64,000 bases of DNA from Candidatus Altimarinota bacterium. GTDB taxonomy: Bacteria; Patescibacteriota; Gracilibacteria; BD1-5; UBA6164. Below, piece after piece: positions 1 through 10,665 of the stretch (position 1 is its first letter; each line of letters starts with the position of its first letter). The stretch is from NCBI GenBank assembly GCA_028697205.1, contig JAQVFO010000007.1:1-64000 (forward strand), read 5' to 3'. The notes beneath the pieces were generated by a model. That model had not been told where the DNA came from. It saw only the letters and a list, made by a program, of their open reading frames with translations, and searched no databases. Position numbers and translations under genes: made by a program.

Positions 1-288
1 TGTTTGTTGTGGTATTGTTGGTGCTGTTGTTGGTGCTTTTGCGCTTGGTGTTTGTTGTGGTATTGTTGGTGCTGTTGTTGGTGCTTTTGCGCTTGGTGTT
101 TGTTGTGGCATTGTTGGTGCTGTTGTTGGTGCTTTTGCGCTTGGTGTTTGTTGTGGCATTGTTGGTGCTTTTGTTGGTGCTTTTGTGTTTGGTGTTTGTT
201 GTGGCATTGTTGGTGCTGTTGTTGGTGCTTTTGTGTTTGGTGTTTGTTGTGGCATTGTTGGTGCTGTTGTTGGTGCTTTTGTGTTTGG
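1..288 (-). repeat. Six in-frame 48-bp tandem repeats
   Basis: Units start at 1, 49, 97, 145, 193 and 241 and are nearly identical; variation is mostly single bases, such as GCG/GTG, and one ACA/AAA change. Each unit encodes 16 residues on the minus strand, so length changes keep the frame. The array continues beyond the left edge, so the copy number is a minimum. Confidence 0.95.
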
Positions 289-2274
289 TTTATTTAAATC
301 TCTAAGTATTGGATTTGGCTCAAATATAGTAATTGGTTCGAATAAATCAGAATCATTAATAATTCAAGTTTGTTCTAATTTTTTAGTGTTTAATTTTAAT
401 TTTTGATTTTTTTCTACTCATTTTGGAATATTATTTTCATGACTTTTTACCATCAAATCATCATTCCTATAAAGTAAATCAGTGATAACTTCTACAAAAT
501 TATTTATTTCAACACTTAATTGATCTATTGGAAAATTAGATAAAACTCTAGTAAATGCTTCTATTATAGTTTCATTTTTATTAATTTCTTTTGAAGATTC
601 TTTTTGCTTTCATTCTTCAGTTTTTATAACTACATTAACTGTTGTTCATTTTCTTCACAATACTTGTTTTGAATCATTTGGTAATTTTTTTTCTTGTTTT
701 TTAGCATACTTTAAAGATCTTTTTTCTAAATCATCTAAATACTTTCTTAATTCTTTATTTAAATTATCACCATCTATAGGGTTACCCATTAATGATAATA
801 TATTTTCTCTTTTTCTCTTAATTTCACGTTCTCACCAAAGTCTTTCTTGCTCAAGTTGTTCAAATATTTCATCAAACTCTTCATTTTCATCCCTAGCTTT
901 TAATATTCTTTTTCTTATTTCTGCTCTTTTTTTTGCTTCTAATTCTTGTTTTTGTCTCCATATTTCAGCATCTTTTCTTTCTTGTTCTCTTTTTAATTCT
1001 TCTTGTTTTTTATTTTGTAAATAATTTGTATCAGCTTTTTGTGTATATTGTTTTTGTAATTTTTCTCTTTTTTTATCCATTTCTATTTTTCTTATAGCAT
1101 CTTGTTGTTTTATTCTAGCCCAATCTTCACTTCTTGATTTCATTATATTTTGTCTGTCAATTTCTGCTTTCTTTGTTTTAGTAACTAACTCTTCTTTTAA
1201 TCTTTTTATTTCTACTTGTCTTTCTTTATTTGCTTTTTCTATATTAGATTGAGTTTTTTTCGAATTTTTTTCAAAATAATCTTCTATTTCAGCTATTCTT
1301 TCTTTCATTATATCATCCTTCAATTTCTCAGACAATTTTATTTGATCTTTTTGAGTTGGTACTTGCAAATCATAATTATCTTCATCATTTACTGATTTTG
1401 AAGAAATAGCTGGAACGTGTTTATAATCATATTTAGTTAATCCCCCTCTCCAGATTGAACTTCATATTCAATCTTCAATAATCTTTTTTCTTCTTTTTTC
1501 TTCCTCAATTGTGATTATATCTACATTTGACTTTAAAGATTTCAATTTATTTTCAACTACATTTCCTAAATTATCTTTATGTTTAATAATTTCTTTTTCA
1601 ACTAATTTTTTTAATTCTGGTTTAAATTTATCTTGTGAAACTATAAATTTTCAAAAAAGTATTTTTTTGAAAAGTCTAGCTCAAAGTGTTTTCTGAAGTA
1701 ATTGAATTACTTCTCATTCACTAAAATTTTTCTGAGATTTAAGCAAAGCATTGACCTGATTTAAACTCTTTCTTAATCTTTCAATATCTCATGAATTAAT
1801 ATCATTTTCAGCTCAATTAGAAAAAGTAAAAAATCTTCATGATGATGTAGTATTATTATAATAATCAATTAAAAAAGATAAATAATTTGCAATATATGAG
1901 GCTCTTTCTTTTACTTTATATTGTTTTAATGAATCTAAATCCTTTTTTGTAGAAGTAATTATATCACTTTTAAGTATTTCTAAATCTGTCTTTAAACTGT
2001 TTATATTTATATTTCAAGGATCTTGAACAATGTAAGTTTTAAAATAATATTTAATATTATATATTAAAATCCTAAATAATAACGGATCTAAGTCTTGATT
2101 TTCATTTAAAAAATCTTTTGCAACTTTTATCATTTTTTTACCATTTTCTGTTTCAATCTTCTTTCCATTTTCATCATATCCATACCATACATTTCATAAT
2201 AATGTTCTTATTTCTGCATTATCAATTTCTTTTTCCCAATCATTTTTTGAAATTCAATTATATTTTTCTGACAT
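1..2274 (-). CDS. Large coiled-coil protein with Pro/Thr/Gln tail repeats, C-terminus outside window
   Basis: At least 758 residues; ATG at 2274 and the frame runs off the left edge. I do not recognise a family. Residues about 300-480 are a highly charged Lys/Glu/Gln-rich stretch that should form a long coiled coil. The C-terminal part turns into a low-complexity tail of 16-residue repeats of the type APTTAPT-[IM]-PQQTPSAK, encoded by six 48-bp units. No signal peptide or membrane span is visible at the N-terminus, so a cytoplasmic structural or scaffold role is possible but is inference. It is transcribed divergently from the methylthiotransferase gene. TGA codons are read as Gly throughout. 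Confidence 0.8.
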
Positions 2275-2508
2275 ATTTTGTTTTTATATTTTAATCATTA
2301 TTATTTTATCACATATATTTTTATAAGTATAGATTTTTAAATTGACTTTTATATTTAATATTTTAAAAATAAAAATTATTTTATGTTAAATTAGGAAAGA
2401 AGCAAAAAAACAAGATTCACATATAAATTAATTTTGCAAAATATTTTTTTATCTCTAAAATCTACAACAATTCAATAATTTCAGACTTAAAATTTAAAAT
2501 TTATAAAA

Positions 2509-3756
2509 GTGCAATACAAAGTTTTTTGATGTAAAGTAAATAAATACTACACAGATGAATGGCTAAACTCTGAATATTTAAGTGATAAAAATTGATTATT
2601 TATCGCCTCTTGTGTAGTAACTGATAAAGCTAAAAAAAAATGGGTAAAATTTGTTCTACAAGAAATTTGAAAATTAAAAAATAATGAAAAAATTTATATA
2701 AGTTGATGTTGAGCTTTTGAAAGATGAAAAGAGCTAAAAAGTTTTTTTGAAATCTATCCTGAATTAAGTGCTTATGAAAAAAAAATAGAGATATTACAAG
2801 AAGCTCCTGAAGCTACCATAAAACAAAAAATAAATAATTTTAAAATAAATAAAAACATTCCTAAACTATCATTAACTACAAAAAAGTTCTTACTTATTCA
2901 ATGATGATGTAACAGCTTTTGTACTTTTTGTCTTACAGTATTAAAAAGATGAAAACATTTTTACAGAAGTAAAGAAGATATTGTAGATGATATAACAGAA
3001 TATGAATTAACTTGATGAAAAGAAATAGTATTAACTTGAGTGAATTTGTGAGCTTGGTGAGTAAATGATACAAATGATTATAAAAACCCTAAACTTTCTG
3101 AATTACTTGAATACATACTAGAAAAAACTGAAATAAGAAGAATAAGAATAAGTTCTCTATGACCAGAATTTATAGATGATAAATTATTAAAAATATTTAC
3201 AAATAAAAGAATTTATCCACATTTTCACTTATCAATTCAATCTGGAAATAGTACAATTTTAAAAGCAATGAAAAGACATTATGATGGAGAATATATAAGA
3301 AAAATTTTAGAAAAAATAAGAAAAATAAAAAGAGAAGATTGAGTTTATATAAGCATATGAGCCGATTTAATTGTATGATTTCCTTGAGAATCTGAAAGTG
3401 ATTTTTTAGATACTTATAATCTTGTAAAAGACTATAATATAACTAAGATACATACCTTCCCTTTTTCAAATCATACTTATTGAGAACATGTTCCTGCAAG
3501 TTTTTTTCCAAATCAAATTAGTGACTTACAAAAAAAAGAAAGATTAAATAGATTAATCTCCCTTTGAGATGAAATAAGAAATAATTTTATAAAGTCTCAA
3601 ATATGAAAAACTTTTGAAGTTTTAGTTGAATCTGTAAAAAATTGACAGTTTAATTGATGGACTGAAAATTATATAGAAGCTACAAATAATAATTTTGAAA
3701 TAATTTCATGAAATATAAAAAGAAATGAGATTATTGTTGGGAAACTTGTTGCATAG
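2509..3756 (+). CDS. mtaB: MtaB-like tRNA methylthiotransferase (radical SAM)
   Basis: 415 residues. Radical SAM methylthiotransferases insert sulfur and a methyl group into A37 of tRNA using two 4Fe-4S clusters. The N-terminal UPF0004 cluster ligands are Cys8, Cys35 and Cys67, and the radical SAM motif is Cys134-x3-Cys138-x2-Cys141. The GCKVN start and a VVTDKA stretch resemble the MtaB (t6A to ms2t6A) branch more than MiaB, but this assignment is by motif only. A TRAM-like C-terminal segment follows. The start is GTG at 2509, because an in-frame TAA at 2488 leaves no ATG upstream and GTG sits right before the conserved N-terminus. The stop is TAG. Its last 26 bases overlap the convergent small gene. 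Confidence 0.85.
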
Positions 3757-4042
3757 CATCTTCACATGACTTAGATATAGTATCTAAAACACTTTTATGA
3801 TAAGAATAAAAAGCTTTTCATGATAAAAACAATGCTAACTTTCAATTATCAGATGAATCTCATATTTTATATCTACATCTTTCAGACTTATCTGCTAAAT
3901 CTAAAAGATTACTATATTCAATATTTGGAATAGATATAAGTGACAAATTAACATCTTTAACAGATCATAAAACTTTTAGAAAATTTAACCCATCAGGTAT
4001 ATCATACTTATATAATCAAGCAAAATAATCTTCAACTCACAT
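3731..4042 (-). CDS. Small hypothetical protein
   Basis: 103 residues from ATG at 4042 to TAA at 3731. No family recognised. The frame is open only if TGA is Gly, and codon use matches the neighbours. It is soluble and mixed alpha/beta in character, with no Cys cluster and no transmembrane span. Its 3' end overlaps the convergent methylthiotransferase gene by 26 bases, which is common in this compact window. The function cannot be inferred from context. Confidence 0.65.
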
Positions 4043-4117
4043 AATTGTTAAATTAAATATATTAAATAATTAATTATTAATATAACTTATTATATTTATT
4101 TGTCAAGTATTTATTTT

Positions 4118-4144
4118 TTGACATTTTTTATTAAAAGATATTAT
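4118..4144 (+). promoter_or_regulatory. Possible sigma70-type promoter
   Basis: TTGACA at 4118-4123 and TATTAT at 4139-4144 have a slightly short 15-nt spacing, 31 bases before the ATG of the small membrane protein gene. The -35 match is perfect; the -10 spacing is the weak point. Confidence 0.4.
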
Positions 4145-4175
4145 CTTCTAACTTGATTTATAAAAACTATTAAAA

Positions 4176-4601
4176 ATGAGAAAAAGAATTATTTCATCAC
4201 TTCTACATGTATTACTTTTCGTTATAATTGAAATCTTGTTTGTTTTCGTAATACTTCATGAATTTCCTGAAGTTAGTTTTTTTGAAGATTTATGAGTTGT
4301 TCACTTACTTTATTGGGTTTCAATATTTGTAGCATGATATATAAGAGAAAATATACAAAAATATCAGATTAAATTTTTAGCAACATATATTCCTGTTGTT
4401 TTTCACATTATATGACACCTTTACATATGAGAAGAAACTATTAATCATATATGAACACACTCACATTCAACTGAATTTTGGTTAATTATATCAACTATAT
4501 CTCTTTGAGTTTTTATATTTATTTGAGAGTACTTACTTCATAAAAAATATCATTGTGATCACAGTCATCAAAAAGTACATAAACACTGTAAAGAAGATTA
4601 A
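4176..4601 (+). CDS. Four-span membrane protein with His-rich C-terminus
   Basis: 141 residues. Hydrophobic segments near residues 5-28, 43-56, 68-84 and 100-120 suggest four membrane spans. The C-terminal tail is unusually rich in His and Cys (HCDHSHQKVHKHCKED), which could bind a metal ion. No family is recognised. The gene ends inside a terminator-like hairpin, so it appears to form a single transcription unit with the promoter candidate upstream. Confidence 0.75.
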
Positions 4602-4616
4602 AAATCTTCTTTTTTA
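4591..4616 (+). terminator. Rho-independent terminator
   Basis: AAGAAGATT at 4591-4599 pairs with AATCTTCTT at 4603-4611 and is followed by a T run. The stem overlaps the stop codon of the upstream membrane protein gene. Confidence 0.7.
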
Positions 4617-4734
4617 TTTGCAAATTCCATATTTATTCCTATAAATTTAGTAATTCTCTAGTAGAAACAAGTTATTCTTTTACAACTTTATAACAAAAAC
4701 AAGTCAATTTTGTATTAATACTGATTAACAATAT

Positions 4735-5166
4735 ATGCTTTATCTAATACCAATATTCATTTTTCTAGATTTTATTTCAAAATATATTGCAAATACATAT
4801 TTAAACTGACAAATAAATTTATTATCGGATTTTATTTATTTAAAATTGGTCAAGAATCCATGAATTGCATTTAGTATAAATTTTCCTTTCTTAAAAATAA
4901 TTACTATATTAATTATAATATGAATTATTTTTTATTTTTTGAAATATGAAAAAAAGAAAAATAACTTACTTACAAATTTATCATTTTCATTGATAATTTG
5001 ATGAGCATTATGAAATGCTCGGGAAAGATTAATATACTCTTGAGTAACTGATTTTATTTGAATAAAATTTTTTTCAATTTTCAATTTTGCAGATATTTTT
5101 CTTAGTATCTGAGTAATTATTTATTTATCACTAATAGTTTTGAAAAAAGATAATGATTGAATATAA
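4735..5166 (+). CDS. lspA: Lipoprotein signal peptidase (signal peptidase II)
   Basis: 143 residues, four predicted spans. LspA cleaves signal peptides from prolipoproteins after lipidation in the inner membrane. The family motifs are visible: NPGIAFS near residue 41, GGALGN near 91 and the two catalytic-Asp regions, VTDF and FNFADIFLS. The usual GN-x-x-DRL motif reads GNARERL, with Glu in place of the common Asp; the catalytic Asp residues themselves are present. It implies that the host makes lipoproteins. ATG at 4735 puts the first span at residues 2-20. It is followed by another membrane protein gene on the same strand. Confidence 0.88.
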
Positions 5167-5252
5167 TAAAATAGCTTTAAAAGAAATATTTTAGATTAAG
5201 TAACATAAAACTTTATCTTAAAAACTTTTATTTAATTTTTAGCTTTATATTT

Positions 5253-5969
5253 ATGACTTTTTGACCTCAAAAATCTACTATTCAAGCTATTGCTATAAAT
5301 TCTATATGAACCTTGATAGCATGAATTATATGAAGCATGATAATTATTACAATGATGTTTTTATTATCAAGATTTCTTTGATTTAGTTTAAATTCATGAG
5401 ATTTAGAAACTTGAATTAGAATAAATAACATATTTCCTTTTTTCTTTTCATTAGTAACTTTTGTAGCAACTACAATAACTGTTTTAATAAATTATTATAT
5501 ACTTACTTTAACAAATATTGAAAAATATAAAAAAAACATAATATCTTCTTTCCATGTCCTATTTTTCTCAATTATAATATATATTTTAATCACCCCTATT
5601 TATATATATATTTGAATTAAATCTTATTCTGATATATTTTATGTATTTTTACTACACAACTTAATAATATTCTTATGAACTAGTTTAATTCTTGAATTAT
5701 TAAACAATTACAAATATGTATTGCTTTGATTTTATAGTAGTTTTATAGGATTTTTTATTACTATACTTCTACTTGTTCTTATTTTTTGAACAACCTCATC
5801 TTCTCAATGAAAAATACTTTCATTTGTTATTCTATTACCACTTGTAAATTTCTTAAGTTATTTATTTAAACAAATTTTTGAATTTTTATATTACCAATAT
5901 TATAAGTATACTTGAATGGATCAACTTTGAGATATATTTTACCAAATCGAACGCGATGAAAAAGAATAA
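5253..5969 (+). CDS. Polytopic membrane protein, unknown
   Basis: 238 residues with about six hydrophobic spans (near residues 12-38, 58-80, 96-118, 130-150, 158-180 and 192-215) and a charged, tyrosine-rich C-terminal tail ending QIERDEKE. No family is recognised. It lies 86 bases after lspA and 31 bases before the AMMECR1 gene, all on one strand, so the genes may be cotranscribed. TGA-encoded Gly residues occur within the predicted helices. Confidence 0.75.
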
Positions 5970-5999
5970 TTACAAAATTTAACATTTAATATTTAAAAA

Positions 6000-6539
6000 A
6001 TGAATGAACTTCTGAATATAGTACAACAAACAATTAAATTTTATATACAAAACAAAAAGGTACCTACCGTTGAACAATTAGAAATATGAAATTTATGAGT
6101 TTTAAATCAAAAATGATGTATTTTTATAACTTTATATAAAAATTGAGAAATAAGATGATCTGCATGAAATGTAAAAGAAATTGAACAAAGCATAATTCAT
6201 GAAACAATTAAAAGTACAATTGATGCAATAAGTAATGATAAAAGATTTACTCCAGTTCTTGAAAATGAGATAAAAGATTTAAAAGTTAGAATAGACTATA
6301 TAAAAGAAAGAAATGTTATCTCAGAATGAAAAATAAATACTCTTGATCCTTTAAAATCTTGAGTAATAACAATAAGTAAAGATTATGATTCATTAGCTGT
6401 AATCCTTCCAAACATTTCACCAAAACTTCTAACATGAGAGGATTTTAAAGATATTTTAGAATCAAAGATGAAAAAAGAATTTGATGAAAAAAACTATTAT
6501 GTTTATGAAATAAAAACTGATGTGGTAACTAATTATTAA
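6000..6539 (+). CDS. AMMECR1 domain protein
   Basis: 179 residues, nearly the whole length being one AMMECR1 domain. The diagnostic segment GCIFITLYKNGEIRGSAGN near residues 39-57 corresponds to the family's conserved LRGCIG region, and the C-terminal half carries the usual LLTGEDFKD and KFDEKNYYVYE-type elements. The biochemical role of AMMECR1 proteins is not settled; bacterial members are often near MEMO or radical SAM genes, neither of which is adjacent here. It ends 9 bases before the first gene of the Cys-rich array. Confidence 0.8.
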
Positions 6540-6548
6540 TATAAAAAT

Positions 6549-8243
6549 ATGTTTAAAAATGAAGAAATAATTCAAACAAAAACTTGTAACAACTGTAACT
6601 CAAATTTTAAAATCACAAATAAAGATTTGGAGTTTTATGAAAAAATATCACCAAATTTTTGATGAAATAAATATTTAATTCCTTTACCTAATCTATGCCC
6701 TGAATGTAGACAACAAAAAAGATTATCATTCCGTAATGAAAGAAAATTATATAAAAGAAAATGTGATGCAACTGGTAAAGATATTATTTCAATTTACTCT
6801 CCTGAAAAAAACTATAAAGTATTTAATCAAGATTTTTGGTGGAGTGATAATTGGGATGCTTTAAATTATGGAAAAGATTATGATTTTAGTAAACAATTTT
6901 TTGATCAATTTTGAGAATTATTAAACGAAGTACCAAAACAAAATCTAATATGAGCAAATAATGAAAATTCAACTTATTGTAACTTAACTGCTGATAATAA
7001 AAACTGTTATCTAATTTTTGAAAGCTCAAATAATGAGAATTGCCTTTTTTGACACTGGCTGCAAAAATGTAACAAATGTAGCGACTGCAACTTTATGCAC
7101 GAATGTGAATTATGTTATGAAAGTTTAGATTGCTATTTTTGTTATAATTCTAAATATCTTTTCTCATGTAAAAATTGTTATGATTCATATTTTTTAGAAG
7201 ATTGTGTATGATGTAAAAATTGCTTCTGATGCGTAAATTTAGCAGATAAAGAATATTATATTTTTAATAAATCTTATACTAAAGAACAATATTTTGAAGA
7301 AATAAAAAAATATAAAATTACAAATTATTTAAAAGATGATTTTCTAGAATTTTCAAAAAAATTTCCTAAAAAAAATTTAAGAATACTAAATTCAATTAAT
7401 TGTATATGAAATCAAATTGAAAATTCAAAAAATTGCATTTTATGTAATCACGCACATGATTCAGAAGATTGCAAATACTCTGAACATGTATGGAGAAATG
7501 CTAAAAATTGTATGGATGTTAGTACCGCTTGAAGAGATGCAGAATTTATTTTTGAATCAATTAATTGTTGAATTTGAGTTTATAATTTCAACTATTGTGT
7601 TCAATGTTGGACATGATCAAATTTAACTTACTGTATGTTTAATAGTAATATACATAATTGTTTCTGATGTGTTTGATTAGTAAATAAATCTTATTGCATA
7701 TTAAATAAACAATATACTAAAGAACAATATGAAACTATTGTTCCAAAAATAATAGAACATATGGTTTCAACATGAGAATGGTGAGAATTCTTTCCTTCTT
7801 CTATTTCTCCTTTTTGATATAATGAAACTGTAGCTGATGAATATTTTCCTTTAAGTAAAGATAAAGCGTTAAAAACTTGATTTAACTGGTCAGATTATGA
7901 AGCTCCTTTTCCAAAAGTAGACAAAATAATTCCTGCTTCAAAATTACCTGAAGACATAACAAAAATTCCTGATGATATACTAAATTGGGCTATTGAATGT
8001 GAAGTAACTAAAAAACCTTTTAAAATAATTAAACAAGAATTAGAATTTTACAGAAAACATAATTTACCAATTCCTAGAAGACATCCAGATAGGAGGCATC
8101 TTGATAGAATGAATTTAAGAAATTCTATAGGGTTATTCGATAGAAAATGTGATAAATGTCATAAAGACATAAAAACTACTTATTCTCCTGATAAACTAGA
8201 AATTGTTTATTGTGAAGAGTGTTATAATAAAGAGATATATTAA
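6549..8243 (+). CDS. Array member 1: Cys-rich solenoid protein with zinc-ribbon ends
   Basis: 564 residues. An N-terminal ribbon-like module has CNNC at residues 13-16, then FKITNKDLEFY, and CPEC near 49-52. Two Cys/Asn-rich stretches follow, with NC or CxxC every 8-12 residues, which looks like a short-rung beta solenoid. Each stretch ends in a cap of the form L-x-N-K-x-Y-x-I-x-N-K-x-Y-x-K-E (near residues 230 and 375). A FFPSSISPFGYNET element and a second ribbon (CDKC, CEEC) with its own LEFY motif close the protein. I recall similar proteins from other CPR genomes, often misnamed CaiB/BaiF; no CoA-transferase feature is seen. The function is unknown, and zinc binding is inferred. Confidence 0.85.
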
Positions 8244-8298
8244 AATTTGAAAATTAATTAAAATTCAGTAATATCATAAACAATAGATATTATTTATG

Positions 8299-8326
8299 TT
8301 GACATTTTGTAATATTATTATATAAT
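8299..8326 (+). promoter_or_regulatory. Sigma70-type promoter of the ATPase gene
   Basis: TTGACA at 8299-8304 and TATAAT at 8321-8326 with a 16-nt spacer. The predicted start near 8333 leaves a leader of about 23 bases holding the perfect palindrome ACTAATTAGT (8341-8350) directly before the ATG, a possible operator. Confidence 0.75.
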
Positions 8327-8355
8327 AACATAAATATTTTACTAATTAGTATTCA

Positions 8356-10602
8356 ATGAACAGCTATTTACTAAAAGTATATCATTCATTTTCATCTGGT
8401 AGAAAGCTTTTTGAGGAATTTCTTGATGATGTATGAAAGACACTAGAACATAAAAGAATGGTTTTTTGACTTAATTATAAAAAATGAGAGTTCTTTTATA
8501 GTTTAGATACTGATAACAAAGTTCTTCCTTCTTTTGAATCACAGTTTTATAGCTTTTTTAATAATTTTCAAATTGATTTAGATACAAAAGATTATTTAAA
8601 TTATGATATAAGTAAATCAATTATTTGAGAAGTGTATCTAAAAAATAAGTACTTTTTCCCTTTTAAAATGGATAGTTCAGATAATACGGACTTTATATTT
8701 AGTATATTTAGATCTTTTGAAAATCTAAATGTAGCAACAGATAGAGTTGGATTTTTCATAGACATCACTCCTATAAAAACTGAAAGTATTTTATTTTATG
8801 TCAAATCTAAATGGAAATTTTTTATTTTCAAAATTAAACTAAAATTTCAATTTTTTAAATATATGTTTAATTTCAAGGTACAAAAAGATTGGAAACAAGA
8901 ATGATATAAATACTATAAATCAAAAATAGATCATGAACTTTTTGAAACAAAAATATATATAATAGTCCAATCTTCATCTAAAGAAATGGCTATATCCAAA
9001 CTTGGCTGAATAGCATCAAAATTACTCGTTTTTAAAAACTATCCTCAGAATCAATTTGATATAAGATTAAACAAAAATCCTAATTTAGAGGACTATAAAA
9101 GTGGAAACTATTGAATTTCTATGAACCTAACGGCTCTTGAAATTTCAAATTTATTTTGTTTTCCTAAGGATCCAAAAAATGAAACTGGACTTTTAAAAGT
9201 TACTTCAAAAAAATTAGCTTTACCTATCTGAATACCAACATACGATTATGATAAAACTAAAATCTGAGAAATAATTCCAAAGAATATCCCAGATGATATA
9301 AATATAATATGAGTTTCAGATTATAGATCTATAACAGTCCCAATCTGAATTTATGATGAAGATAGACTAAGACATATCTATGTAATTTGAAAAACCTGAA
9401 CTTGAAAATCAAAGTTTTTAATAAGTAATATCATAAATGACATTACTCAATGAAGATGAGTAGCTATAATAGATCCTCATTGAGATTTATTTGAAGAAGC
9501 TATTGCTCATATCCCAGCTAACAGAGCAAAAGATGTAATTATATTTGACCCAACTGATGAGAAATTCCCTTTCTGTATAAACCCTCTTGATGTTACTCCT
9601 GACGAATCTAAACAAATTCTTGCAAAATGATTTATAGACATATTTAAAAAGTTTTTTTGAGCAAATTGGAACCCTAAGCTAGAACATGTTTTAAGAATGA
9701 TATTTTTAGCATTATTAGATAAAAAATGATCTACACTTTTTGATATAATTAGAGCTTTGACAGATAAAGATTTTAGATATGAAATGATAGAAGCAATTGA
9801 AGATGATGTAGTAAGAAACTTCTGGACAAATGAATTTGCTTGATGGTCTCAACAATTCAACACAGAAGCCATTATGCCAATACTAAATAAAGTCTGACAA
9901 ATACTTTCTATAGAAGTTTTAAAAAATATTTTTGCAGCAAAAGAAAACAAACTTGACTTCAGAAAAGCAATGGATGAGAAAAAAATCCTACTTATAAAAC
10001 TTCCAAAATGAAAACTTCAAGAAGAAATTATGTGATTTTTATGAGCTATGTTTGTAACAAAAATCTATCAAGCTGCAATGAGTAGACAATGAATTGAAAA
10101 AGATAAAAGAGTCCCTTTTTTCCTTTATGTAGATGAGTTTCAAAACTTTGCAACAGATACTTTTTGAGAAATCCTGTCAGAAGCACGTAAGTACTGACTT
10201 GGTCTTTCTGTTGCACACCAATTTATAAAACAAATTCCTGAAAATCTTACAAGAGCACTTTTTGGTAATGTATGAACAATTGTAAGTTTCAGAATTTCAA
10301 GTGAGGATTCACTTTACATGAAACAACATTTTGAACCGTTTTTAGATGCTTATGATTTAGCTAACTTAAACCAAAGATCTTTTTATTGTAAAACTATGGT
10401 TAAATGACAAGTTAAAGATCCTTTCTCTCTTAAATCCCTTTACATACCAGATGTAAAAATAGATAGAAATTTTTTAGAAAAACTTTACGAATTATCAAGA
10501 AGCAAATACAATAGAAGCTTAATGGAAGCTAAAAAAGTAATAGAAGTAGAGCAAAAAGATGTTATCAAAAAACTTGAAGACTTTGGAGAACCTTTGATTT
10601 AG
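8356..10602 (+). CDS. VirD4/TraG-like (DUF87/HerA-type) conjugative ATPase
   Basis: 748 residues. The Walker A motif GKTGTGKS is at residues 345-352 (three of its Gly are TGA) and the Walker B motif FFLYVDEFQNF ends in Asp593-Glu594. Between them lie AIIDPHGDLFE and FCINPLD, typical of the type IV coupling-protein family found in many CPR genomes. The N-terminal third has no clear domain; a Lys/Phe-rich segment near 160-185 could touch the membrane. Such ATPases energise DNA or protein transfer. No relaxase, VirB4 partner or other mating gene is seen nearby. It has its own strong promoter and sits inside the Cys-rich array. Stop TAG. Confidence 0.85.
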
Positions 10603-10610
10603 AAATTCTT

Positions 10611-10665
10611 GCAAAACTCACCTTTTCCTTTATTATACTAGTAATTTTATTTACTAGTATTTTTT
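10611..10665 (+). promoter_or_regulatory. Array leader copy A: -10 box plus inverted repeat
   Basis: A 55-bp segment ending at the ATG. It has TATTATACT (-10-like) and the perfect inverted repeat ACTAGTAA-n6-TTACTAGT at 10637-10658, then T6 and ATG. Near-identical copies stand at 14032-14086 and 22341-22395. The palindrome could be an operator, a leader hairpin or a terminator stem for the preceding gene. Confidence 0.75.

Noticed and set aside
1-288. CRISPR-like array
   Set aside because: The units are contiguous with no spacers and keep the frame of a long gene.
1-305. Plus-strand Trp/Cys-rich or Leu/Val-rich reading frames across the repeat
   Set aside because: They are shadows of the minus-strand 16-residue repeat; composition is caused by the 48-bp unit and they have no other support.
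8356-10602. Complete conjugative or integrative element
   Set aside because: Only one ATPase gene; no relaxase, VirB4, integrase or att repeats around it.
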